Source: Thiotrichaceae bacterium
Lineage (GTDB): Bacteria; Pseudomonadota; Gammaproteobacteria; Thiotrichales; Thiotrichaceae
Reading direction: 5' to 3'
Assembly (NCBI GenBank): GCA_027030285.1
Contig: JALVFC010000060.1
Span: 1 to 5,016, forward strand
DNA length: 5,016 nt
Position 1 is the stretch's first letter; each line of letters starts with the position of its first letter. Below are positions 1 to 5,016 of the stretch, piece after piece. Under the pieces are notes generated by a model. It saw nothing but the letters and a program-made list of their open reading frames with translations. It had not been told where the DNA came from and ran no database searches. A program made the position numbers and the translations under genes.

Positions 1-113
1 CAGGGGGTGTATTTATAGCGTCCCTATAATTAATTACTTACCGCCTACGCTGATTGATAGTGCCAGGATTAAGCGTGATTTTATTATTGTGCAGAATCCA
101 TGACTTCACTGGA
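1..113. other. Non-coding tail downstream of the fused aas gene
   Basis: No gene is visible. A small AT-rich hairpin, TTATAG/CTATAA (13-18 with 24-29, five-base loop), and a weak five-base stem ACGCT/AGCGT (47-51 with 72-76) are present. Neither is followed by a T-run in the direction of the upstream minus-strand gene, so I do not call a terminator. Transcription may continue past the left edge of the window. Confidence 0.4.
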
Positions 114-3100
114 CTAAGCGCCAAGAGCTAACTTCCTGGCAGTACTAAAATCTGTTTTGCCACTACCCAGTTTAGGCACTTCATCAACCTGGATATAGTC
201 GGCAGGAATCATTAGTGGATTTGTGCCTATATCAAGCAACTTTTGCTTAATTACTTTATCTTCAGTTTCAGCAGCTATCAGCAGAATAACCTTTTCGCCT
301 TTTTTACTATCAGGGACATTTACGGCGACACATTCCAGTTCAGCATCTCCCAGTGCTTTACGCACCTGTTCTTCAACCGCTGTCAGGCTGACCATTTCAC
401 CACCCAGCTTGGCAAAGCGCGAGTAGCGATCCACGATAAACAGGAAACCATCATTATCCAGGTGCCCCTTATCACCCGTTTTGTACCAGCGTTTACCATC
501 TAGCTCGGCAATGGCATCAGCGGTTTTCTCTGGTGCATCGAGATAACCTTTCATCACCTGTGGACCACTGATCAGTATTAGTCCATCTTCTCCGGTAGGT
601 AATTCCTCCAGTGTAGCAGGATCGACAATTCTAAAGCTGGTGCCGGGTAAGGGCATGCCAACACTGCCCGGCACATTGCCCACTTGTACTTTCCAGTAGG
701 ATGTGTCCAGCTCGTCGGGTACATTGACAGAAGCAACGGGTGAGGTTTCAGTTGCGCCATAGCCTTCCAGGATGTTTTTGCCAAATTTAATCTTAAACGC
801 TTCTCGAATATCCGGATTCAGCTTTTCCGCACCGGCAATGACCAGGCGCAGGGATTTCAGCATCAGCGGATGCACCCGACGGTTACGCACATACAGGCGG
901 AAAAAAGTGGATGTACCGAAAGTGACCGTGCCTTCGTATTTGGCAATACCCTTGGCGATATTTACCACATCGGTAGGGTCTGGATGACACACAATAGGAA
1001 TGCCTTCACTCAGTGGCATCAGGGTTGAGGCAAGCAAGCCAAAGGCATGGAATGTTGGCAGGATTGACATTAATACATCATTTTCCCGGGTATTCAGGGT
1101 GTCAGCGACTTGTCTGGAGTTGGCGGCAAGATTCTGGTGCGTCAGTTCAATGCCTTTGGGTTCTCCCTCACTACCACTGGAAAACAGGATAGTTGCAGTG
1201 TCCTGCATACTCACAGGTTTAAGATACAAAGCCTGCAATAGCCGTGTGGGCAGTAGTATCACGCTGATTAGTGTTGTCAACATGCTGATTTTTGATATGC
1301 CTTCCTTTAAATCTTCCAGTTGATACATTTGCATGCCGGGGAAGGTGTCGTCGATATCAATGCCGCGATCCTTGAGTTTTTTTAGAAAGCGTTTTGAGGT
1401 ATAAATCGTTTGAATATTGGCTTTTTTGACTGCTGCACGCATCGCCTCCTGGCTGGCTGTGTAGTTAATATTAACAACCGTTTTACCCAGACATAGCACT
1501 GCCATATTGGTAATGGCACCCCCTGTTGCCGTGGGTAACAATAAGCCAATATTTTGTTCGGGACTTAATTTATGAATAAGGCGTGAGAAACGAAAGACTG
1601 CCGTAATAAACTTGTGGTTGCTCAGTGGCTCACCTTTGACATCGGTACTTGCCATACGAAATCCCATACGCTTTGCCACTTGCAGCCATTGCACAGGAAT
1701 GGGTGGCAGATCTTCGGTATAGGTTTGCCAGGAAGTGACTGACAGATCAAAGACACGGCGTTTTAAGGTATCAGCTTCGGTGTTTTCCGGTAAGGTATTG
1801 CCAAAGGCAACAATAATATCGCGCTTGAAACCAGACTGGCGGTTTTCCTTTAAAAAGCCACTGGAGCGAGAGAATCGACTGCCCCACAAACCATGTAGAT
1901 AAAACGGAACAATGACCGCGCCAGAGTCCTTAATGGCTTTTTCATAGCCACGCTTAAAGGTAGAAAGTTGCCCAGTGCGACTGATCGTGCCTTCAGGAAA
2001 CAGACATACTGCCTTGCCTTTGCGCAGCAACTCATTAATAGTTTGAATAGAAGAGGCGCTATTGCCTGATGAAATCGGCACTACACCAAACATCTTAAAA
2101 AACCAGCTCAGATACCAGCGCTCGTAATACCCCCTTTCCATGACAAAATGAATAGAGCGTGGTGCCGCAATTTGTACCAGTGCCCAGTCTACCCAGCTGA
2201 TGTGATTACCGAGTAGCATCACACCACCGGATGCCGGAATGTTCTCAAAACCCAACACATGAATATTGTAACGCGCACGAAACAGACGGCTGATAACAAA
2301 ACGCAGCAAGGATTGTGGCAGCATGGCGATGGTGTAAATAGCCCCACCAATAACAATCAGCGACATCAGGAAAAACAGGCTAATACTATTAATCCCTCGT
2401 GATGCCAAAAAGGCGGTAAGCACCAGAAATGCCAACATCACGATATTGTGGATAAAATTAAAAGCGGCGATAACGCGCCCTAGCTGGTTTTCTTTGGCGT
2501 GATACTGCATATAAGCATTAAGTGGCACTACAAAAAAACCGCCCATAATACCCAGGAAGATAAAGTTCGCTGCTTGCAACCAGGGAGAATTAAATACGGT
2601 AATCATGCTTATAGCGATAGCCAGCCCGGCAGCCCCCACAGGTATCAGACCACTTTCGATATGGTTACGCGAAATACGTCCCGCCCACACAGAACCAATC
2701 ATAATGCCAATACCCGTACAGGCTAGCAGCCCTTGCAACAAGTCAACACGCTGAATATCCAGATATTCTTTGGCGTAAGCGGGGTAGGCAGCCAGCACAA
2801 CCTGTGCCACTGCCCAAAAGATTGACAAGCCAATAATCGACAACCAGATAAAGCGATTATTTTTAACTACGGAAAGTACCGAGCGTTGGGTTTTCCCCGT
2901 GCGGTATTTTTTCCAGTCAAAAGCCATTTCCCTGTCAGTATGTGTTTTTTGGGGCAGTCGATAGGCAAAGAAAAGCTCTAGGGAAGTCAGTCCTACCAGC
3001 ACCCAGCCCAGTGGCGCAACGGTTTTCAGTAATTCTGTTTTATTACTGATACCACCTTCGGGTAGCAGTGTCTCGAAGAGAATCGAAAAGAAAAATGTGC

Positions 3101-3611
3101 CCAGCAGAATAGAAATCATGGTAATAGCCTGTACCATGCCATTTCCTTCAGCGAGGTGTTTCTCACCGACAATTTCGCGAATAAAGCCATATTTTGAAGG
3201 TGAGTAAATTGCACTTTGTAAAGCCAGCAAAAAGGTCAGTGAAAAACTGAGCCAGAACAGACCAAGATAGTAACTGGTCGTGATCATCAGGGTAATCAGT
3301 AATGCTGCCCAGGCACTAATACGCATCACTTTGTTTTTTGGGTATTTGTCCGAGATATAGCCGGAAGGGGTGAAAAGTAAAATAAACGGCAATAAAATCA
3401 GGGTATTGACTATGGCAGTCAGGACAATTTGATGCTGCCCGTCATAGATCTTGAAAATAGTGTTCTGAATAATAATCTTGTGCCCAAGATCAACAAATGC
3501 ATTAAGGAAGAGAACACTCAGGAAAACGGCAAAGCCGGTAATACGAAAAAGGCTATGTTGCATGGGCAGGCTCGAGCGGTTAAAGTTAGACAGGCGATTC
3601 AAAAGGCTCAC
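114..3611 (-). CDS. aas: Fused lysophospholipid transporter / acyltransferase / acyl-ACP synthetase (LplT-Aas type)
   Basis: This 1165-residue inner-membrane protein should recycle lysophospholipids. An MFS part brings lysophospholipid to the inner leaflet, a PlsC-like part re-acylates it, and an AMP-forming ligase part loads fatty acid onto acyl carrier protein. The MFS part (about residues 20-435) has many hydrophobic segments and a loop motif GYISDKYPKNK near 84-94. The acyltransferase part (about 445-640) has the H-x4-D motif (NHISWVD, H470 and D475) and FPEGT at 538-542. The ligase part (about 665-1165) has the P-loop SSGSEGEPKG (811-820), YGATET (951-956), YKTGD (1043-1047), DRYSRFAKLGGE (1061-1072) and a C-terminal GSGKTDF whose K1152 is the expected catalytic lysine. 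All motifs look intact. E. coli makes LplT (about 400 residues) and Aas (about 720) separately, and the summed length fits. The first codon is GTG with no clear ribosome site. An ATG at residue 17 (3561-3563) is an alternative start, just before the first membrane helix. The stop is TAG at 114-116. Confidence 0.95.
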   Translation of the reverse strand: MSLLNRLSNFNRSSLPMQHSLFRITGFAVFLSVLFLNAFVDLGHKIIIQNTIFKIYDGQHQIVLTAIVNTLILLPFILLFTPSGYISDKYPKNKVMRISAWAALLITLMITTSYYLGLFWLSFSLTFLLALQSAIYSPSKYGFIREIVGEKHLAEGNGMVQAITMISILLGTFFFSILFETLLPEGGISNKTELLKTVAPLGWVLVGLTSLELFFAYRLPQKTHTDREMAFDWKKYRTGKTQRSVLSVVKNNRFIWLSIIGLSIFWAVAQVVLAAYPAYAKEYLDIQRVDLLQGLLACTGIGIMIGSVWAGRISRNHIESGLIPVGAAGLAIAISMITVFNSPWLQAANFIFLGIMGGFFVVPLNAYMQYHAKENQLGRVIAAFNFIHNIVMLAFLVLTAFLASRGINSISLFFLMSLIVIGGAIYTIAMLPQSLLRFVISRLFRARYNIHVLGFENIPASGGVMLLGNHISWVDWALVQIAAPRSIHFVMERGYYERWYLSWFFKMFGVVPISSGNSASSIQTINELLRKGKAVCLFPEGTISRTGQLSTFKRGYEKAIKDSGAVIVPFYLHGLWGSRFSRSSGFLKENRQSGFKRDIIVAFGNTLPENTEADTLKRRVFDLSVTSWQTYTEDLPPIPVQWLQVAKRMGFRMASTDVKGEPLSNHKFITAVFRFSRLIHKLSPEQNIGLLLPTATGGAITNMAVLCLGKTVVNINYTASQEAMRAAVKKANIQTIYTSKRFLKKLKDRGIDIDDTFPGMQMYQLEDLKEGISKISMLTTLISVILLPTRLLQALYLKPVSMQDTATILFSSGSEGEPKGIELTHQNLAANSRQVADTLNTRENDVLMSILPTFHAFGLLASTLMPLSEGIPIVCHPDPTDVVNIAKGIAKYEGTVTFGTSTFFRLYVRNRRVHPLMLKSLRLVIAGAEKLNPDIREAFKIKFGKNILEGYGATETSPVASVNVPDELDTSYWKVQVGNVPGSVGMPLPGTSFRIVDPATLEELPTGEDGLILISGPQVMKGYLDAPEKTADAIAELDGKRWYKTGDKGHLDNDGFLFIVDRYSRFAKLGGEMVSLTAVEEQVRKALGDAELECVAVNVPDSKKGEKVILLIAAETEDKVIKQKLLDIGTNPLMIPADYIQVDEVPKLGSGKTDFSTARKLALGA

Positions 3612-3627
3612 TTTAAGCAGAATAGCC

Positions 3628-3652
3628 CTGACTCAGTATAGTACAAATTATA
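3628..3652 (-). promoter_or_regulatory. Possible promoter of the fused aas gene
   Basis: Two -10-like hexamers read toward the large gene in the 79-base gap after psiE. One is TATAAT on the minus strand (3647-3652), a perfect consensus. The other is TATACT (3635-3640). A TTGCAG sequence about 19 bases upstream of TATACT could serve as a weak -35 box with a long spacer. Transcription from either would give a leader of roughly 15-30 bases before the GTG at 3611. This suggests the gene can be transcribed separately from psiE. It is inferred from base pattern only. Confidence 0.35.
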
Positions 3653-3690
3653 CAAATGCCTGCAAGATGAGCTGACGGACAAGCAATAGA

Positions 3691-4101
3691 TTATTTTGTC
3701 TCTTCAGTAATATCGGTATTTTCAGAATAGGGCAGCTTGACATGCCCAAAGCGTACAACTAATACAGCAAGCGTCAGTAGAACAATAGTGATACCGATTT
3801 CAAGCAATTGCCAATGCGCGAAGGATTTAGAATCAAGGATGATATATCGCGCAAGTGCAACAATAGCGATATAAATGGGAAAACGAATAGGCAGGCGATG
3901 TTGCACATAGTAAATTTTAACCATGGCAATAATCTCAAGATAGATAAACAGCAGTAGCAGATCCTTCAAATCAACCTTCATTTTGTCAATCATGGTAACA
4001 ACTTCCTGACCGACAGAAATAATAGTAGCAATGACTATTATCAATAGCCCAAGCTGTTCAATGTAATGAAGTGAGTTATTGACGGTTTTATTTTTGTTCA
4101 T
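3691..4101 (-). CDS. psiE: PsiE-family membrane protein (phosphate-starvation-inducible family)
   Basis: This 136-residue protein has four hydrophobic segments, at about residues 13-33, 46-65, 74-89 and 98-117, and a short charged tail (ENTDITEETK). The central pattern is typical of the PsiE family: YLEIIAMVKIYY near 54-65, then a basic loop RLPIRF and a third helix YIAIVALARYIILD (77-90). The family's length is about 135 residues, so the gene looks complete. In E. coli psiE is induced by phosphate starvation, but the biochemical role of the family is unknown and none should be assumed here. The ATG at 4099-4101 is preceded by GGGGAT about 7 bases upstream, a usable ribosome site that supports this start. 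It lies 79 bases upstream of the large lipid-recycling gene on the same strand and 136 bases downstream of the RRM gene remnant. The symbol denotes family membership; orthology to E. coli psiE is not proven. Confidence 0.85.
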   Translation of the reverse strand: MNKNKTVNNSLHYIEQLGLLIIVIATIISVGQEVVTMIDKMKVDLKDLLLLFIYLEIIAMVKIYYVQHRLPIRFPIYIAIVALARYIILDSKSFAHWQLLEIGITIVLLTLAVLVVRFGHVKLPYSENTDITEETK

Positions 4102-4237
4102 TGATATCCCCGTTGACTTATCCTTAATCCACGACTCAATATTTTAGTCAGCCACAGGTTAAGAACGATATAAATTGACTAAAGTCTATACGATTTGCCC
4201 AGCTTATAAAACTCCAGTCAAATTTAATCTGATATCC
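4102..4237 (-). promoter_or_regulatory. Intergenic region upstream of psiE with repeated TGACT(A/T)A motifs
   Basis: This 136-base non-coding, AT-rich gap separates the RRM remnant from psiE and should hold the psiE promoter. On the plus strand it contains TTGACTTA (4113-4120) and TTGACTAA (4175-4182). TTTAGTCA (4143-4150) is the same motif inverted. The last two form a perfect 8-base inverted pair, 4143-4150 with 4176-4183, separated by 25 bases. A small palindrome GACTAAAGTC lies at 4177-4186. A minus-strand TTTATAT stretch near 4168-4174 could be part of a -10 element. No convincing Pho box was found. The role is inferred; AT-rich sequence can give such repeats by chance. Confidence 0.3.
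4143..4183. repeat. 8-base inverted repeat (TTTAGTCA / TGACTAAA) upstream of psiE
   Basis: The arms are 4143-4150 and 4176-4183 and match perfectly, with a 25-base centre. The arm centres are 33 bases apart, about three helical turns, so both would face the same side of the DNA. That spacing would suit a paired operator better than a terminator, since there is no tight loop or T-run. No binding protein can be named. Confidence 0.4.
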
Positions 4238-4369
4238 CTAAAAAATCGGCATGTGAGCACTAATGTTACAATTTTTCCAACACAGGTGATTCATCTTATT
4301 GGCGTATTGCCAACAACCGGATCATTAATATCCAGCTTTACCATGCACTCATAATCCGATGCGTGGTGC
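4238..4369 (-). pseudogene. 3' remnant of a small RRM (RNA recognition motif) protein gene, frameshifted
   Basis: Read on the minus strand, one frame gives SDYECMVKLDINDPVVGNT (about 4360-4304) and then runs into a stop at 4291. The neighbouring frame continues as NKMNHLCWKNCNISAHMPIF (4300-4241) and ends at a TAG at 4238-4240. Joined, the two resemble the second half of an RRM fold: the third strand with a degenerate RNP1, the second helix with alternating A/N/L positions, then a W-K-N-x-N-I-S-A turn and last strand in the place where RRM proteins usually have W-x-G-R-x-L. One lost base near 4301-4302 would restore a single frame reading VVGNTANKMNH. The upstream half of the gene lies beyond the insertion-sequence remnant, and roughly 15-20 residues between the halves are missing. 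The assignment rests on motif resemblance, not on a search. The exact right boundary, where insertion-sequence homology begins, is uncertain by about 20 bases. Confidence 0.55.
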
Positions 4370-4920
4370 CTCTCCCTTTCCTCATTAGACCTGAAGAAAG
4401 GGAGAAGTCGTTGCCTGCGTTCATCCCGCTTGGTCAGTGGGGAAAGTGTCTGGCTCAGCGGTCTACGACTGGAGAGCGGAGAATTGCTGATTCTCGCGGC
4501 CAACCAGCCCGTTTCCAAGCCTTTTGAGGTATACGCACGGCGTTGGGAAATTGAGTGCCTGTTTCAATGTTTGAAAGGGAGGGGATTCAACTTGGAAGCT
4601 ACCCGTATCACTAAGTACCAGCGCATCAAGAAAGTCATGGCTTTGCTTGCGATTGCTTTGTGTTGGGCGCACAAGGCGGGTGAGTGGGAGCATACGCAAA
4701 AGCCGTTAAAAACCAAAAAACATGGACGCTTGGAAAAAAGCTATTTCCGCTACGGACCAGATTATACCTCACCAATGCCTTGTTGCATGGCACACAGGAC
4801 ACCATCAGCGTGCTAAGGTTGCTGGTCTTGTTTGTTTTTCCGCCAAGACACCCTTTCTGCTACTCTGGAAGGTGGAAAGAATCTCACAAGGATACAATGT
4901 TATGCTTAAAATTGTCGTGT
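4370..4920 (+). pseudogene. IS4-family transposase, C-terminal remnant with frameshift
   Basis: The frame is open from 4355 after a stop at 4352-4354, and transposase-like sequence begins around LDLKKGRSRCLR (4385-4420). It continues with VWLSGLRLESGELLILAANQ and then YARRWEIECLFQCLK (4532-4576). That last segment fits the family signature Y-x2-R-x3-E-x6-K exactly, and its E is the third catalytic acidic residue. The similarity continues through KKVMALLAIALCWAHKAGEW and the KKHGR...SYFRYGPDY region (to about 4765). There the frame breaks: the original frame stops at 4814-4816, while the frame starting at 4768 continues plausibly as LTNALLHGTQDTISVLRLL. A one-base loss or two-base gain near 4763-4768 explains this. 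The N-terminal two thirds, with the two catalytic aspartates, are missing. A TTG at 4430 could begin an open frame of 128 codons, but it lies inside the homologous region and is not a real start. Confidence 0.8.
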
Positions 4921-4924
4921 ACAG
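4370..4924 (+). mobile_element. Truncated IS4-type insertion sequence (left part missing)
   Basis: The segment holds the C-terminal third of an IS4-type transposase followed by what looks like the element's right end, GTCGTGTACAG, around 4914-4924. Its complement would begin CTGTACACGAC. No matching left end occurs in the window, and the part encoding the first two catalytic aspartates is absent, so this element cannot move on its own. It sits between two fragments of an oppositely oriented RRM gene, which suggests it inserted there. The right boundary is inferred from the point where the RRM reading frame gives way. The left boundary lies between about 4361 and 4388, where transposase similarity starts. 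Confidence 0.7.
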
Positions 4925-4987
4925 AGCTAGTTGATGTATATCTTCTTCAGTTATTTCAAGGGGAAGATGTCCAAGTAACAGCACCAT
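4922..4987 (-). pseudogene. 5' remnant of the small RRM protein gene, cut by the insertion sequence
   Basis: The minus strand has an ATG at 4985-4987 with a good ribosome site and encodes MVLLLGHLPLEITEEDIHQL. This is a close fit to the start of an RRM domain: a first strand with the RNP2 pattern (LLLGHLP, compare the usual L-F-V-G-N-L-P), then T-E-E-D at the start of helix 1. After about residue 21 the RRM-like sequence stops and the frame runs into the reverse complement of the insertion sequence. It then continues without meaning to a stop at 4805. The remaining RRM-like sequence is found at 4238-4369 on the same strand. Proteins with a single RRM domain of about 80-100 residues occur in bacteria and bind RNA. 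The target and role of this one are unknown. Confidence 0.6.
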
Positions 4988-4994
4988 ATTTTAG

Positions 4995-5001
4995 TCTCCT
5001 A
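4995..5001 (-). promoter_or_regulatory. Ribosome binding site of the interrupted RRM gene
   Basis: On the minus strand TAGGAGA is followed by seven bases and then the ATG at 4987. This is a strong Shine-Dalgarno sequence at normal spacing. It is the main evidence that the short frame starting there was a real gene and not an accidental frame in the insertion sequence. Confidence 0.6.
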
Positions 5002-5016
5002 GCTAGCTCTCAGGTA

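Noticed and set aside
13..29. Hairpin TTATAG/CTATAA as a terminator of the fused aas gene
   Set aside because: The stem is AT-rich and only six pairs long, has no T-run after it on the minus strand, and lies about 85 bases past the stop.
223..1323. Several plus-strand open frames of 67-107 codons opposite the large fusion gene
   Set aside because: They lie antisense to a protein with intact motifs throughout, have no recognisable domains, and are of a length expected by chance opposite a long coding frame.
2499..3675. Plus-strand open frames of 65-75 codons opposite the MFS part of the fusion gene
   Set aside because: Shadow frames with no domain, no convincing ribosome site, and no neighbour on that strand.
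4102..4237. Pho box upstream of psiE
   Set aside because: No pair of CTGTCAT-like direct repeats at 11-base spacing could be found.
4291..4518. Minus-strand 75-codon open frame
   Set aside because: It is a mosaic: its first part is the reverse complement of the transposase remnant and only its last 20 or so codons belong to the RRM remnant. It is not a gene of its own.
4463..4699. Minus-strand 78-codon open frame
   Set aside because: It lies fully antisense to the conserved YREK part of the transposase.
4722..4934. Plus-strand 70-codon open frame
   Set aside because: It is out of frame with the transposase-like translation and has no similarity I recognise.
4923..5010. Inverted 8-base match AGAGCTAG (4923-4930) and CTAGCTCT (5003-5010) around the RRM gene start
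   Set aside because: It is inverted, so it is not a target-site duplication. One arm straddles the inferred insertion-sequence edge, so chance is more likely than a designed RNA structure.
1..5016. CRISPR array, tRNA or rRNA genes, defence or toxin-antitoxin system
   Set aside because: No regular repeats, cloverleaf or rRNA-like sequence, and no proteins of such systems were seen on either strand.

Overview
The window looks like an ordinary chromosomal stretch from a gammaproteobacterium with moderate GC, with a small degraded region at its right end. The lineage is inferred from the gene types: a fused LplT-PlsC-acyl-ACP synthetase and a PsiE-family protein. No RNA gene or taxon-specific marker is present, so genus cannot be given. 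All recognisable host genes read on the minus strand, from right to left in window coordinates.

Layout from left to right. Positions 1-113 are non-coding sequence downstream of the large gene, with only a small AT-rich hairpin. Positions 114-3611 (minus) hold one 1165-residue protein joining three activities that Escherichia coli splits over two genes: an MFS lysophospholipid flippase (LplT-like), a 1-acyl-glycerophosphate-type acyltransferase, and an AMP-forming acyl-ACP synthetase. Positions 3612-3690 are a short gap with promoter-like sequence for that gene. Positions 3691-4101 (minus) encode a four-helix PsiE-family membrane protein. Positions 4102-4237 are non-coding and carry several copies of a TGACT(A/T)A motif, two of them forming an inverted pair.

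Positions 4238-4987 are the most interesting part. Two minus-strand fragments that look like the start and the end of one small RNA-recognition-motif (RRM) protein flank a plus-strand remnant of an IS4-type insertion sequence (about 4370-4924). The insertion sequence keeps the C-terminal YREK part of its transposase and apparently its right end, but has lost its left two thirds. The middle of the RRM gene has gone with it, and the RRM tail carries one further frameshift. I read this as insertion, then an adjacent deletion, then decay.

Functionally, the intact genes point to membrane maintenance: re-acylation of lysophospholipids by the fusion protein, and a membrane protein of a family linked in E. 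coli to phosphate starvation. I see no defence system, CRISPR array, or gene cluster that would make a new biological system.
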